A stretch of DNA of 64,000 nucleotides from Pseudochrobactrum kiredjianiae (GTDB lineage: Bacteria; Pseudomonadota; Alphaproteobacteria; Rhizobiales; Rhizobiaceae), in contig NZ_JAUCBM010000001.1 in the NCBI RefSeq assembly GCF_030362795.1, positions 434,001 to 498,000 on the forward strand. Reading direction: 5' to 3'. Made by a program: the position numbers and the translations under genes. Below the pieces are notes generated by a model. That model searched no databases and was not told the DNA's origin. It saw nothing but the letters and a program-made list of their open reading frames with translations. How positions within the stretch are numbered: the first letter of the stretch is position 1; each line of letters starts with the position of its first letter. Of the stretch, positions 51,624 through 62,152 are shown piece after piece.

Positions 51624-54600
51624 ATGAGCACTTCTTTTGACAATCTTTTCGGACCGGTCGCAGGCAGACCGGATGGTTCCGAAGTGCTTGCTGCCCTGCA
51701 AAAAGCAGCACGGGAACGTATCCTGATTCTTGACGGTGCTATGGGCACGCAGATTCAGGGTTTGGGCTTTCATGAAGAGCATTTTCGTGGTGAGCGTTTT
51801 GCCGGTTGTGAATGTCATTTGCAGGGTAATAATGACCTTTTGACCCTGACCCAACCGCAGGCAATTGAAGAAATTCATTATGCCTATGCCATGGCCGGTG
51901 CGGATATTCTTGAGACCAACACATTCTCTTCCACGTCCATTGCACAAGCTGATTACAGCATGGAAGAGGCGGTTTATGAGCTGAACCGTGACGGTGCGCG
52001 TCTGGCACGCCGCGCAGCTTTGCGCGCGCAGCAAAAGGACGGTCGCCGCCGCTTTGTTGCCGGTGCTTTGGGGCCGACAAACCGTACCGCATCTTTGTCA
52101 CCGGATGTGAATAATCCGGGTTTTCGCGCCGTGACATTTGATGATCTGCGCATTGCCTATGCCGAGCAGATCAATGGTCTGGTCGATGGTGGCTCGGATA
52201 TTATTCTGATTGAGACTATCTTTGATACGCTGAATGCAAAGGCTGCCGTGTTTGCTTGTGAGCAGGTTTTTGCGGAAAAAGGCATCCGCCTGCCGCTGAT
52301 GATTTCCGGCACCATCACCGATCTTTCCGGCCGCACACTCTCCGGCCAGACGCCGACGGCTTTCTGGTATTCGCTGCGCCATGCGCGTCCGTTCACTATT
52401 GGTCTCAACTGTGCGCTCGGTGCCAATGCGATGCGCGCGCATCTGGCGGAAATCTCAAGCGTGGCGGATACATTTGTCTGTGCTTATCCGAATGCCGGTC
52501 TGCCGAATGAGTTTGGCCGTTATGATGAAACGCCTGACGTTATGGCCGCGCAGATGGAAGATTTTGCCCGTGAAGGGCTGGTCAATGTGGTCGGCGGCTG
52601 CTGTGGTTCGACACCGGAACATATTACGGCAATCGCGGAAGCCACAGGCAAATATGAGCCGCGCAAGCCGGTAAAGCTGGCCCCGTTGATGCGCCTGAGC
52701 GGTCTTGAGCCGTTTACGCTGACGAAGGACATTCCTTTTGTGAATGTCGGCGAGCGTACCAATGTCACCGGTTCTGCGCGGTTCAAAAAACTGATTACCG
52801 CCGGAGATTACACTACGGCGCTGGATGTTGCCCGCGATCAGGTGAACAATGGTGCGCAGATCATCGACATCAATATGGATGAAGGTCTGATCGACAGCCA
52901 GAAAGTGATGGTTGAGTATCTCAATCTGGTTGCCGCCGAGCCGGATATTGCCCGTGTTCCGGTGATGATTGACAGTTCCAAATGGGATGTGATCGAAGCC
53001 GGTCTGAAATGTGTGCAGGGCAAGCCGTTAGTCAATTCCATCTCGATGAAAGAAGGCGAGGAGGCTTTCATTCATCATGCTAAACTGGTGCGCGCCTATG
53101 GTGCCGCCGTGGTGGTGATGGCGTTTGATGAGGTAGGGCAGGCTGATACGAAAGAGCGTAAGGTCGAGATTTGTACCCGCGCCTATAAAATCCTCACCGA
53201 GCAGGTTGGTTTCCCGCCGGAAGATATCATCTTTGATCCGAATGTTTTTGCGGTGGCAACAGGGATCGAAGAGCATAATAATTACGGCAATGATTTCATC
53301 GATGCGACCAAAGAAATCATTGAAACCTTGCCGCATGTGCATATTTCAGGTGGCGTCTCTAATCTGTCCTTCTCGTTCCGCGGTAATGAGCCGGTGCGTG
53401 AGGCGATGCATGCGGTGTTTCTCTATCATGCCATTCAGGTTGGCATGGATATGGGGATCGTCAATGCCGGTCAGCTGGCGGTTTATGAATCGATTGATCC
53501 GGACCTGCGTGAAGCCTGCGAAGATGTGGTGCTGAACCGCCGTGAGGATGCGACAGAGCGCCTGTTGGAGATCGCCGAGCGTTATCGCGGTGCGGCAGGC
53601 AAAGAAGCCAAAGAAAAAGATCTCAGCTGGCGCGAATGGAGCGTTGAAAAGCGTATTGAACATGCGCTGGTCAATGGTATTACCGAATATATTGAGGCCG
53701 ATACGGAAGAAGCCCGCCAAAGCGCTGAGCGTCCGCTGCATGTCATCGAAGGTCCTTTGATGGCCGGTATGAATGTTGTGGGTGATCTGTTCGGCTCGGG
53801 AAAAATGTTCCTGCCGCAGGTGGTGAAATCTGCCCGTGTGATGAAACAGGCTGTCGCTGTGCTGCTGCCATTCATGGAAGAGGAAAAGCGCCTGAATGGC
53901 GGTGAAGCACGTCAGAGTGCCGGTAAAATCCTGATGGCGACGGTCAAAGGCGATGTGCATGATATTGGCAAGAATATTGTTGGTGTCGTGCTGGCCTGCA
54001 ATAATTATGAAATCATCGATCTCGGTGTGATGGTGCCTGCTGCCAAGATTTTGCAGGTCGCCAAAGATGAGAAAGTCGACATTATCGGTCTGTCCGGTCT
54101 TATCACGCCGTCGCTTGATGAGATGGTGCATGTGGCTGCTGAAATGGAGCGTGAAGGCTTTGATCTGCCATTGCTGATCGGTGGTGCCACCACCAGCCGC
54201 GTGCATACGGCGGTCAAAATCCATCCGAAATATCAGCGCGGCCAGACTGTCTATGTGCTGGATGCCAGTCGCGCGGTGGGGGTTGTATCACAACTGCTGT
54301 CACCTGAGCAAAAAGATGGTTATGTGGCCGATATTCGTGCGGAATATGCCAAGGTCACAGCTGCCCATGAGCGCAGTGAGGCAGAGAAGAAACGCCTGCC
54401 GCTTGCCCGTGCCCGTGAAAATGCACAGAAGCTCGATTGGAGTAATTACACCCCGCCTGCGCCTTCTTTCCTCGGCACCAAGGTCTTTGAAACCTATGAT
54501 CTGGCCGAACTGGCACGCTATATTGACTGGACACCATTCTTCCAGACATGGGAGCTGAAAGGTCGATTCCCTGCCATTCTCGATGATGAAAAACAAGGCC

Positions 54601-55379
54601 CTGCCGCTCGCCAGCTTTATGAAGATGCGCAGGCTATGCTGAAGAAGATCATTGACGAGAAATGGTTTGCACCGCGTGCGGTTATTGGCTTCTGGCCGGC
54701 CAATGTGGTTGGCGATGATATTCATCTCTATAAGGATGACAGCCGTCAGGAGCATACGGATACATTCTACACTCTGCGCCAGCAATTATCGAAGCGTGAC
54801 GGCCGTCCGAATGTGGCACTGTCGGATTTCGTTGCACCAAAGGATAGCGGTAAGGCTGATTATATCGGTGGTTTCGTTGTCACTGCGGGGATTGAGGAAG
54901 TCGCGATTGCCGAGCGCTTTGAACGCGCCAATGATGATTACTCCTCCATTCTTGTTAAGGCACTGGCCGATCGTTTTGCGGAAGCTTTTGCCGAAGCTAT
55001 GCATGAGCGGGTGCGCAAAGAGTTCTGGGGCTATGGTGCGGATGAGACCTTCACACCGGATCAATTGGTGGGTGAGCCTTATGCAGGTATCCGTCCGGCA
55101 CCAGGCTATCCGGCGCAGCCGGATCATACGGAAAAAACCACTCTGTTCCGTTTGCTGGATGCCACAGCAACGATCGGCGTTGAGCTGACAGAGAGCTATG
55201 CGATGTGGCCCGGTTCTTCGGTTTCAGGTCTCTATCTCTCGCATCCTGACAGCTATTATTTCGGCGTGGCTAAGGTAGAGCGCGATCAGGTGGAGGATTA
55301 TGCCGCCCGCAAGGCTATGCCGGTTGCGGATGTAGAGCGCTGGCTCGGCCCTATTCTCAATTACATTCCGCAGGACTAA
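51624..55379 (+). CDS. metH: Cobalamin-dependent methionine synthase
   Basis: A 1251-residue enzyme that methylates homocysteine using methyltetrahydrofolate and cobalamin. Domains in order: homocysteine/zinc barrel with ligands in GLNCALGA (about residue 262) and [10 protein letters not shown] (about 324); folate barrel ([16 protein letters not shown]); cobalamin cap and binding domain with D-x-H-x-x-G in [12 protein letters not shown], the histidine near residue 776 being the lower cobalt ligand; and the C-terminal reactivation domain that binds SAM ([16 protein letters not shown]). All four are present and full length. The ATG at 51624 is preferred over a GTG six codons earlier. It stands alone; its stop codon is one base from a truncated B-type repeat. 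Confidence 0.96.
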   Translation: MSTSFDNLFGPVAGRPDGSEVLAALQKAARERILILDGAMGTQIQGLGFHEEHFRGERFAGCECHLQGNNDLLTLTQPQAIEEIHYAYAMAGADILETNTFSSTSIAQADYSMEEAVYELNRDGARLARRAALRAQQKDGRRRFVAGALGPTNRTASLSPDVNNPGFRAVTFDDLRIAYAEQINGLVDGGSDIILIETIFDTLNAKAAVFACEQVFAEKGIRLPLMISGTITDLSGRTLSGQTPTAFWYSLRHARPFTIGLNCALGANAMRAHLAEISSVADTFVCAYPNAGLPNEFGRYDETPDVMAAQMEDFAREGLVNVVGGCCGSTPEHITAIAEATGKYEPRKPVKLAPLMRLSGLEPFTLTKDIPFVNVGERTNVTGSARFKKLITAGDYTTALDVARDQVNNGAQIIDINMDEGLIDSQKVMVEYLNLVAAEPDIARVPVMIDSSKWDVIEAGLKCVQGKPLVNSISMKEGEEAFIHHAKLVRAYGAAVVVMAFDEVGQADTKERKVEICTRAYKILTEQVGFPPEDIIFDPNVFAVATGIEEHNNYGNDFIDATKEIIETLPHVHISGGVSNLSFSFRGNEPVREAMHAVFLYHAIQVGMDMGIVNAGQLAVYESIDPDLREACEDVVLNRREDATERLLEIAERYRGAAGKEAKEKDLSWREWSVEKRIEHALVNGITEYIEADTEEARQSAERPLHVIEGPLMAGMNVVGDLFGSGKMFLPQVVKSARVMKQAVAVLLPFMEEEKRLNGGEARQSAGKILMATVKGDVHDIGKNIVGVVLACNNYEIIDLGVMVPAAKILQVAKDEKVDIIGLSGLITPSLDEMVHVAAEMEREGFDLPLLIGGATTSRVHTAVKIHPKYQRGQTVYVLDASRAVGVVSQLLSPEQKDGYVADIRAEYAKVTAAHERSEAEKKRLPLARARENAQKLDWSNYTPPAPSFLGTKVFETYDLAELARYIDWTPFFQTWELKGRFPAILDDEKQGPAARQLYEDAQAMLKKIIDEKWFAPRAVIGFWPANVVGDDIHLYKDDSRQEHTDTFYTLRQQLSKRDGRPNVALSDFVAPKDSGKADYIGGFVVTAGIEEVAIAERFERANDDYSSILVKALADRFAEAFAEAMHERVRKEFWGYGADETFTPDQLVGEPYAGIRPAPGYPAQPDHTEKTTLFRLLDATATIGVELTESYAMWPGSSVSGLYLSHPDSYYFGVAKVERDQVEDYAARKAMPVADVERWLGPILNYIPQD

Positions 55380-55380
55380 A

Positions 55381-55427
55381 GCCCTTCCCAAAAGTGTGAA
55401 GCGGTTTTGGCGTGTGATCTTATAAAA
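55381..55427 (+). repeat. Family B left module, truncated
   Basis: CCCTTCCCAAAAGTGTGAAGCGGTTTTGGCGTGTGATC resembles the B left module without its right palindrome. It begins directly after the metH stop codon. Confidence 0.6.
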
Positions 55428-55602
55428 ACATCTGGCTCGCAATTTGTTGCGTATATTTACAAAACTTGTTCAGGTGCCGTTCAGGTTGACTGCGCGATAT
55501 TCACAGCGCGCAATCAATGGATTGCACCAGATTCACCGGCATAAATATTGTTGAGTAGTTTCGACAGGATGCCGATGTCTGCAGCTTAAAAGGTCACTCA
55601 TT

Positions 55603-55821
55603 ATGAAACGCTTGATTATCGCAATTGCTGCTCTTGGTATGATTGCTCCAGTGGTTGCTCAGGCAGCTCCTGTTGCACATAAAACTGCTGCTGTGCAGAC
55701 CCACGCTCCGGCTGCAAAGAAAGTTGCTGCCCACAAAACTGTGAAAGCTAAGTCAACCGGCATGCACAAGACTTCCAAGCACACTGTGAAGAAGGCTGCT
55801 CCTAAGCACGCTAAAAAATAA
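55603..55821 (+). CDS. Small exported Lys/Ala/His-rich basic protein
   Basis: A 72-residue protein. Residues 1-21 are a clear signal peptide (MKRLIIAIAALGMIAPVVAQA). The mature 51 residues contain 13 lysines, 6 histidines, many alanines and no acidic residue (for example KKVAAHKTVKAKSTGMHKTS), with loosely repeated A-x-H-K and KK units. No family could be assigned. The composition recalls acid-shock protein Asr of enterics and histone-like tails, but homology is not claimed. It has its own upstream region of about 220 bp and is followed by a strong terminator, so it is a single expressed gene. Confidence 0.75.
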   Translation: MKRLIIAIAALGMIAPVVAQAAPVAHKTAAVQTHAPAAKKVAAHKTVKAKSTGMHKTSKHTVKKAAPKHAKK

Positions 55822-55877
55822 TCTGAGATGCGTGCCAAGCCGGAGTTCCCGTCCGGCGAGGGAATATTCTGAGATAT

Positions 55878-55914
55878 AAGGCATAAATACCATCAAGGTA
55901 TTTATGCCTTTTTC
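55878..55914. terminator. Bidirectional terminator
   Basis: AAGGCATAAATACC / GGTATTTATGCCTT, a perfect 14-bp stem with a 5-nt loop and TTTTTCATTT on the plus strand. It overlaps the stop codon of the minus-strand oxidoreductase gene. Confidence 0.9.
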
Positions 55915-57040
55915 ATTTGATGAGCGTGTTCACATAAGCAGCAATGGCAAGGCTCGATGTCAGTCCCGGACTCTCAATACCAAACAGATTGACCAGTCCC
56001 GGGATACCGTGATCGTCGCTGCCGGAAATATAAAAATCGGCTGCTGTCTCGCCTTTGCCGCTCAGTTTAGGGCGGATGCCGCTATAGGTGGCCTGCAAGG
56101 CATTATCCGGTAAGTCCGGCCAATAGCTGCGGATTGCAGCGTAAAAACTATCGCCGCGTTGCGGATCAACGCAATAATCGAGATTGGCGGGTGATGTCTC
56201 TTTGCCGAGCCATTCGACATCAGGGCCGAAGCGCATCTGCCCGTTGAGATCAAGCGTCAGATGAACGCCCAGTCCGCCATCTTCCGGCACCGGATAAATC
56301 AGATGCGAGAACGGGGTTTTGCCAAGTGCTGAGAAATAATTGCCCTTGGCAAGATATTGTGCTGGTATGTGCTGCGGTGCCAGTCTGTTGATCGTGGCGG
56401 CGATGGCTTGCGCACCAATACCTGCAGCATTGATGAAGCGTTCGGCAAGCAGTGTAAATTCCTCGCCGCTCTCACGGTCGCGGGTTGAAATGGAAAAACC
56501 GTCTGCATTATGCTCAACACGCAGAATTGCGGTGTTGAAAGCAACCGCCGCACCGTGATTTTCCGCGTCTCCCTGCAGGCTCAGCATCAGAGTATGACTG
56601 TCGATAATGCCGGTGGAGGGGGAAAATAAAGCCGCAGTGCATCGGATAGCGGGTTCCAGTACCTGAGCCTCTGCTGCACTCAGACGTTGCAGATCATGCA
56701 CACCGCAGGCCGTTGCACGCGTCACAATTTTATCCAGTGCGGCATGTTGCGCTTCAGAGGTCGCGACAATCAACTTGCCGCAGCGTTTATGCGGTATGCC
56801 CTGTGCTGCGGCATAGGCATAAAGGCGCTCTTTGCCTTCAACGCAAAAACGGGCTTTCAGACTATCCGGTTCGTAATAGATGCCGGCATGGATGACTTCG
56901 GAATTACGAGACGACGTCTGCGTGCCGATCATATGTTCGGCTTCAAGGACGAGTGTTTCAAAACCGCGCATTGCCATTTCGCGGGCAATTGCCAGACCAA
57001 CCACACCGGCTCCGGCAACTACACAAGCTGTCTTTTCCAT
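55913..57040 (-). CDS. FAD-dependent oxidoreductase (LhgO-like)
   Basis: A 375-residue DAO-superfamily flavoprotein. The FAD-binding start is [33 protein letters not shown] second FAD contact lies in [32 protein letters not shown], which closely resembles L-2-hydroxyglutarate oxidases. [14 protein letters not shown] is the third FAD segment. The C-terminus ([10 protein letters not shown]...[19 protein letters not shown]) is also like LhgO. The specific substrate is likely a 2-hydroxy acid, but that is inference. It diverges from cysD and ends in a shared terminator. Confidence 0.85.
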   Translation of the reverse strand: MEKTACVVAGAGVVGLAIAREMAMRGFETLVLEAEHMIGTQTSSRNSEVIHAGIYYEPDSLKARFCVEGKERLYAYAAAQGIPHKRCGKLIVATSEAQHAALDKIVTRATACGVHDLQRLSAAEAQVLEPAIRCTAALFSPSTGIIDSHTLMLSLQGDAENHGAAVAFNTAILRVEHNADGFSISTRDRESGEEFTLLAERFINAAGIGAQAIAATINRLAPQHIPAQYLAKGNYFSALGKTPFSHLIYPVPEDGGLGVHLTLDLNGQMRFGPDVEWLGKETSPANLDYCVDPQRGDSFYAAIRSYWPDLPDNALQATYSGIRPKLSGKGETAADFYISGSDDHGIPGLVNLFGIESPGLTSSLAIAAYVNTLIK

Positions 57041-57329
57041 TCCCGCTCTACCCTCTGATTTTTATCGGCGGAGGATATGCTGACGAAGGGACAGAGTGCA
57101 AGATCAAAGCGTTCGCAGGCAATCTCTCAGAACCATCTTGAAATCGATTGCGGAACGGCATTCCACGCAGACAACGCCTTGCGCAATGAAAATCACATTC
57201 GCAGGCAAACTTCACCATATCATCCTTTCTCACTGGTACAGTCTTTGGGCATGATGATGGGCATGTATCATCGCCGGAACAGCGTTTCTCTGAGTGGAAT
57301 GAAGTGCCGGACAAAATACGGAATTGAGT

Positions 57330-58310
57330 ATGAGCCTTGCACTGCATGTGGCGGATCTTGTACCGCTAACCTCTGACCGTCAGACTAGCCCGCATTTCGG
57401 CCGGTCTGTTGCACCGCTGACCCATCTGCAAAGATTGGAGGCAGAGGCTATCCACATTTTTCGGGAGGTGGCGGCCAGTTTTGCAAAGCCGGTCATGCTT
57501 TATTCTGTCGGTAAAGATTCAAGTGTGATGCTGCATCTGGCGCGCAAGGCCTTCTATCCGGCACCGCCGCCCTTTCCGTTTCTGCATGTCGATACGACGT
57601 GGAAATTCAAGGAAATGATTGCTTTTCGCGATGCGCAGGCCAAAGCCTATAAGCTCGATCTGCGGGTGCATATTAATAGCCAAGGCGTTGAGGCCGGTAT
57701 CAATCCGTTTATTCACGGATCAAATGTGCATACGGATGTGCTGAAAACACAAGCCCTGAAACAGGCATTGGATAAATACGGCTTTGATGCTGCCTTTGGC
57801 GGCGCACGGCGGGATGAGGAGAAATCCCGCGCCAAGGAGCGGGTCTTTTCCTTCCGCAATGCGACCCATAGCTGGGATCCGAAAAACCAACGCCCTGAAA
57901 TGTGGAATATCTATAATACGCGTATTCAGACGGGCGAGTCGATCCGCGTATTTCCGCTGTCCAACTGGACGGAAGCCGATATCTGGCATTACATCCATCA
58001 GGAAAATATCCCGATTGTACCGCTGTATTTTGCGGCGCCCCGTCCGGTGGTTGAGCGCGATAATATGCTCATTCTCGCTGATGATGATCGTCTGCAATTG
58101 CGGTATGGCGAGACGATTGAAACCCGTATGGTGCGGTTCAGGACGCTGGGCTGTTATCCGCTGACGGCAGCGATTGAATCGCAGGCGCAAACACTGCCGC
58201 AAATTTTGGAAGAAATGCTGCTGACGCGCACATCGGAACGGCAGGGGCGGCTGATCGACCGCGATGAAGCCGGCTCCATGGAGAAGAAAAAACGGGAAGG
58301 ATATTTCTGA
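57330..58310 (+). CDS. cysD: Sulfate adenylyltransferase subunit 2
   Basis: A 326-residue PP-loop adenylyltransferase that makes APS from sulfate and ATP together with CysN. The PP-loop is [21 protein letters not shown], and [21 protein letters not shown] is the conserved region after it. The C-terminus has [15 protein letters not shown], the usual end of CysD. The start was set at ATG 57330 ([10 protein letters not shown]); a TTG two codons earlier is in frame. cysNC follows with a one-base overlap (TGATG). Together with cysH and cysI about 10 kb upstream, this completes sulfate reduction. Confidence 0.96.
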   Translation: MSLALHVADLVPLTSDRQTSPHFGRSVAPLTHLQRLEAEAIHIFREVAASFAKPVMLYSVGKDSSVMLHLARKAFYPAPPPFPFLHVDTTWKFKEMIAFRDAQAKAYKLDLRVHINSQGVEAGINPFIHGSNVHTDVLKTQALKQALDKYGFDAAFGGARRDEEKSRAKERVFSFRNATHSWDPKNQRPEMWNIYNTRIQTGESIRVFPLSNWTEADIWHYIHQENIPIVPLYFAAPRPVVERDNMLILADDDRLQLRYGETIETRMVRFRTLGCYPLTAAIESQAQTLPQILEEMLLTRTSERQGRLIDRDEAGSMEKKKREGYF

Positions 58311-60259
58311 TGACGGAGACACTGACCCGTGAACAGCCGGAAACAATAATCTCGGATTATCTGGAGGCGCAGGAGCATAAATCGCATTTGCGTTTTCTCA
58401 CCTGCGGCTCTGTCGATGACGGAAAATCCACCCTCATCGGGCGTTTGCTCTATGACGCCAAAACCCTGTTTGAAGATCAGATATCACAACTGCATCAGGA
58501 CAGCCGTAACCATGGCACAGCAGGCGAGGATATTGATTTTGCGCTGCTGGTGGACGGGCTGGAGGCAGAGCGCGAACAAGGTATTACCATTGATGTGGCC
58601 TACCGGTTTTTTGCAACGCCGAAGCGCCGCTTTATCGTTGCCGATACGCCGGGGCATCTGCAATATACCCGCAATATGGTGACAGGGGCTTCAACCGCAG
58701 ACCTCGCCATTGTGCTGGTCGATGCCCGCAAAGGGCTACTGGAGCAGACACGCCGGCATAGTTTTATCGCCGCGCTGTTAGGCATCCGTCACATTGTGCT
58801 GGCAGTGAACAAGATTGATTTGGCTGGATATGATGAGGGTGTCTTCAACCGGATTGTGCAGGATTATCAGTCCTTTGCGCGAGCTCTTGGTTTCAGTACT
58901 ATTCAGGCTATTCCGGTATCTGCACGTTTTGGTGATAATATCCGCACAGCTTCAGAGAATATGCCATGGTATCAGGGGCCAGCATTGTTGGAATGGCTGG
59001 AGAATGTGGCGACAGACAATGCGGATGCTGCGGAACCGGATTTTCGCTTTCCTGTGCAATATGTCAGCCGCCCCCATGCAGATTTTCGCGGCTTCGCAGG
59101 CACGATTGCATCTGGCAAGATTAACGTCGGTGATGAAATCACTGTTGCCCGTTCCGGTGTAAGTTCTGCTATCCGCTATATTGTGACAGCTGACGGCGAG
59201 CTGGAAACGGCACAGGCCGGACAGGCCGTGACGCTGGTTCTGGAAGACGAGCGCGATATCTCCCGCGGTGATATGCTGGCGCATCCGCAATCGCGCCCGC
59301 AGGTGAGTGATCGTCTGGCAGCCAAACTGGTGTGGTTTGCACAGGAGCCGTTGCGGGCAGGGCGGCAATATTGGCTGCGCAGTCAGACAGATCAGGTGAG
59401 CGTAACGGTGACGACGCTCAATTACCGGATTGATATTGAAAATACAGACAAGCAATTTGCGCAGGAACCTGCGGAGCAATTGCAGATGAATGAAATCGGT
59501 CAGGTGGCTTTGCAGCTTTCCGCACCACTGGCCTTTGATCCTTACGGACAGAACCGAGCAACCGGTTCTTTCATTCTGATTGATCGTCTGACCAATGCAA
59601 CCGTTGCAGCCGGATTGATCGATCATTCATTGCGTAAAGCCTCGCATATTCATGTGCAGGCGGCAAAAGTCACACCAACAGAGCGGGCGGCACAAAAATA
59701 TCAGAAACCGGCACTGTTATGGTTCACCGGCCTGTCCGGCTCCGGTAAGTCAGCCTTGGCAACCGTGCTGGAGCAGCGGTTGCATCTGGCGGGGAAACAT
59801 ACATTCATTCTCGATGGCGATAATCTGCGCCATGGCCTCAACAGCGATCTGGGTTTCTCCGCAGAAGAACGCAACGAGAATATCCGGCGTGTGGCTGAAA
59901 CATCGCGGCTGATGCTGGATGCGGGATTGATCGTGCTGGTGTCAGTGATTGCACCACTGGCGCAGGATCGCGCTCTGGGACGCCATCTTGCCGGTGATTT
60001 TGATTTCATTGAAATCTTTGTCGATACGCCTCTGGAGGTCTGTGAGGCGAGAGATGTGAAGGGTCTTTATGCTAAAGCCCGCGCCGGTGAAATTCGGGAT
60101 TTTACTGGTATTGATGCACCTTATGAGCGGCCGGTAGCACCGGAACTGCACCTGCGGGGAGAGACGGCGAGTGTGGATGATCTTGCCGACCAAATAGAGC
60201 ATTATCTCAATCAGCGTGGGCTGATTTATAGTCTGGTCGATGAGGGCTGGTCGATTTAA
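58310..60259 (+). CDS. cysNC: Bifunctional sulfate adenylyltransferase subunit 1 / APS kinase
   Basis: A 649-residue fusion of CysN and CysC. The N-terminal GTPase (about residues 25-450) carries GSVDDGKSTLIGRLLYD, DTPGHLQYTRNM and NKIDLAG, and drives APS formation. The C-terminal APS kinase (about 465-640) has Walker A GLSGSGKSALATVLE and LDGDNLRHGLNSDLGFS, and makes PAPS. Such NodQ-like fusions are common in rhizobia and Brucella. It overlaps cysD by one base. cysQ begins 74 bp later on the same strand and would remove the by-product PAP or surplus PAPS. Confidence 0.96.
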   Translation: MTETLTREQPETIISDYLEAQEHKSHLRFLTCGSVDDGKSTLIGRLLYDAKTLFEDQISQLHQDSRNHGTAGEDIDFALLVDGLEAEREQGITIDVAYRFFATPKRRFIVADTPGHLQYTRNMVTGASTADLAIVLVDARKGLLEQTRRHSFIAALLGIRHIVLAVNKIDLAGYDEGVFNRIVQDYQSFARALGFSTIQAIPVSARFGDNIRTASENMPWYQGPALLEWLENVATDNADAAEPDFRFPVQYVSRPHADFRGFAGTIASGKINVGDEITVARSGVSSAIRYIVTADGELETAQAGQAVTLVLEDERDISRGDMLAHPQSRPQVSDRLAAKLVWFAQEPLRAGRQYWLRSQTDQVSVTVTTLNYRIDIENTDKQFAQEPAEQLQMNEIGQVALQLSAPLAFDPYGQNRATGSFILIDRLTNATVAAGLIDHSLRKASHIHVQAAKVTPTERAAQKYQKPALLWFTGLSGSGKSALATVLEQRLHLAGKHTFILDGDNLRHGLNSDLGFSAEERNENIRRVAETSRLMLDAGLIVLVSVIAPLAQDRALGRHLAGDFDFIEIFVDTPLEVCEARDVKGLYAKARAGEIRDFTGIDAPYERPVAPELHLRGETASVDDLADQIEHYLNQRGLIYSLVDEGWSI

Positions 60260-60333
60260 CGCTGTCGAGCGCGGTGTTTCTTACTGATGAAAAATGTTAT
60301 ATGTCACCCTGAACGGGTGAGAGGAACATCGCA

Positions 60334-61152
60334 ATGACAACGGAAAAGACATCACTTGCCACAGATACTCTGATGGCAGTGATGCAGCAGGCAGCACTGG
60401 ATGCCGGCCATGCAATTATGCGGTTTTATGAGACAGGTTGTGAGATCAGTCTGAAGCCGGATGCATCGCCTGTCAGCGAGGCAGACCATGTGGCGGAAGC
60501 TATTATTCTGAAACAGTTGCGTGCATTTCTGCCGGAGGTTTCCGTGGTGGCAGAAGAGGAAATGGCGGCTGGTGACGGCCCCGTTGAAATCCGCGAGCGT
60601 TTTTTCCTCGTTGATCCTCTGGATGGCACCAAAGAATTCGTGCTGCGCAATGGCGACTTCACCGTCAATATAGCTTTGATTGAGAATGGTGTGCCGGTCA
60701 GCGGCGTGGTTTATGCGCCGGTCAGCGCCAAGCTATATTGCGGATCACCAGCCGGTGCATGGCAGTATGATGTGCGCTCGGATGCACTGGTGGCAGAAAC
60801 CCGCTTGATCGTGCGGGAATGCGGCGAGCAGAAAACCGCTGTGGCCAGTCGTTCACACAATACGCCTGAAACAGATACGTATTTGCGCGAACAGGCCATT
60901 GTCTCTTGCGTGAGTGTTGGTTCGTCCTTGAAATTCTGTTTACTTGCGGCGGGGAAGGCGGATGTCTATCCGCGTTTCAGCCGGACAATGGAGTGGGATA
61001 CAGCGGCCGGTGATGCGGTATTGCGCGCGGCAGGCGGTAAGACCCTGACACTGGATAATCAGCCGCTGACCTATGGCAAGCGGAACCAGCAGCCTGAAAG
61101 CGATTATGCCAATCCGTTTTTTATCGCCTATGGCGGGGCGGAACCAGCCTGA
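60334..61152 (+). CDS. cysQ: 3'(2'),5'-bisphosphate nucleotidase CysQ
   Basis: A 272-residue inositol-monophosphatase-superfamily enzyme that hydrolyses PAP and balances PAPS. Metal ligands appear in VVAEEEMA, the DPLDGTKEF motif (about residue 92) and FSRTMEWDTAAGDAVLRAAGG, where the W-D-x-A-A motif is typical. The DPLDGTKEF form is the one that separates CysQ from inositol phosphatases. It follows cysNC by 74 bp on the same strand and probably belongs to that operon. Confidence 0.94.
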   Translation: MTTEKTSLATDTLMAVMQQAALDAGHAIMRFYETGCEISLKPDASPVSEADHVAEAIILKQLRAFLPEVSVVAEEEMAAGDGPVEIRERFFLVDPLDGTKEFVLRNGDFTVNIALIENGVPVSGVVYAPVSAKLYCGSPAGAWQYDVRSDALVAETRLIVRECGEQKTAVASRSHNTPETDTYLREQAIVSCVSVGSSLKFCLLAAGKADVYPRFSRTMEWDTAAGDAVLRAAGGKTLTLDNQPLTYGKRNQQPESDYANPFFIAYGGAEPA

Positions 61153-61164
61153 GTCGTTTTTTGA

Positions 61165-61743
61165 CTACAGGCGACCGCAGCTACGCATTTGTGCTGCATA
61201 GCGCTGGGAGATGTTGGTGGCTTTGCGGGCGGCACGCTGCACCATCGCATTGCCGCGCCAGCTGCCTTTTGCATAGCCGCCATGGCCGGAATAATAAGCC
61301 AGATACAGATTATACGGATCGTTCAGCGAAATGCCGTTACTGATATTGCTCTGTTTGTGATACCAGCCGACAAAATGGATGGCATCGCCAAAATTGGTGC
61401 GGCTTGCACCAAAGCGTCCGGTTTCACGCGTATAACGCGCCCATGTGCCGTCCAGCGCCTGAGAATAGCCATAGGCTGAGGACTGGCGCTTCCACGGGAT
61501 AAAGCCGAGCAATTTGGTGCGTGGTGGCCGTGCATAAGGCTGGAAACTTGATTCTGTGTAAATCGTCGCCATCATAATCGGGATCGGCACGCCGAAATCC
61601 CGTTCTGCCTTTTTGGCATCTTTGTGCCAGTTATTCACCCAGCCGTCGCGCTGATCAAAAATCGCACAGGCATTGTTGACTGATTTTGGCGCCGAGGCGC
61701 AACCAGCTAGAAGAACAGCAAAAATAAGAATGATTTTTTTCAT
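61165..61743 (-). CDS. Lytic transglycosylase (SLT domain) lipoprotein
   Basis: A 192-residue envelope protein. The signal peptide ends in lipobox LAGC, so it is probably lipidated. The SLT-like domain contains IPIMMATIYTESSFQPYARPP, where the glutamate is the expected catalytic acid, and SSAYGYSQALDGTWARYTRETG. The second half (FVGWYHKQSNISNGISLNDPYNLYLAYYSGHGGY) matches the same family. It would cleave peptidoglycan glycan strands during growth. It lies convergent to cysQ. Confidence 0.85.
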   Translation of the reverse strand: MKKIILIFAVLLAGCASAPKSVNNACAIFDQRDGWVNNWHKDAKKAERDFGVPIPIMMATIYTESSFQPYARPPRTKLLGFIPWKRQSSAYGYSQALDGTWARYTRETGRFGASRTNFGDAIHFVGWYHKQSNISNGISLNDPYNLYLAYYSGHGGYAKGSWRGNAMVQRAARKATNISQRYAAQMRSCGRL

Positions 61744-62003
61744 TTAGGCGATCTTTCAGGCAGGCAATCTCTCAGACGAAATGAAATCTCCCGTTATGCG
61801 GCAAGAAAGCGCCACAGAACGACAAAGCGATAATGCTGAAAAGCATAACGCGAAGACTTTTGATAAAATGTGGTGCAATCGGGTTTTGGAGCGTTAAGTT
61901 TGCTGGCGTAGTTAATCGCGGGTTAAAGTGTGTTTGATTTTTAAAAACAAAAATAACGTGCGATGAAAAATCATACACGTTTATAATATTGAATTGTAAA
62001 GAG

Positions 62004-62027
62004 AATTTTAAATCACCGCTTGCGGTG
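62004..62027 (-). terminator. Terminator of tRNA-Pro
   Basis: CACCGC-AA-GCGGTG on the minus strand just past the tRNA 3' end, followed by ATTTAAAATT. Confidence 0.65.
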
Positions 62028-62030
62028 TGA

Positions 62031-62107
62031 TGGTCGGAGCGAGAGGATTCGAACCTCCGACCCCCTGATCCCAAATCAGGTGCGCTACCAGGCTGCGCTA
62101 CGCTCCG
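62031..62107 (-). tRNA. tRNA-Pro (anticodon TGG)
   Basis: A complete 77-nt cloverleaf with encoded CCA. The acceptor stem is CGGAGCG / CGCTCCG. The anticodon loop TTTGGGA carries TGG, closed by a CTGAT/ATCAG stem. The T-arm GGTTCGAATCC is standard. It reads CCA and, by wobble, other proline codons. Confidence 0.97.
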
Positions 62108-62123
62108 TTGACCGTGAGGCGGC

Positions 62124-62152
62124 TTATAGCTGTGCATTTTGCTCGCTGCAAG
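62124..62152 (-). promoter_or_regulatory. Housekeeping-type promoter of tRNA-Pro
   Basis: On the minus strand CTTGCA (62147-62152) and CTATAA (62124-62129) are 17 bases apart, close to the alphaproteobacterial RpoD pattern. It lies 17 bp before the tRNA 5' end. Confidence 0.75.

Noticed and set aside
53346-54224. Open frame antisense to metH
   Set aside because: metH is intact with all domains in this interval; the antisense translation has no recognisable family.
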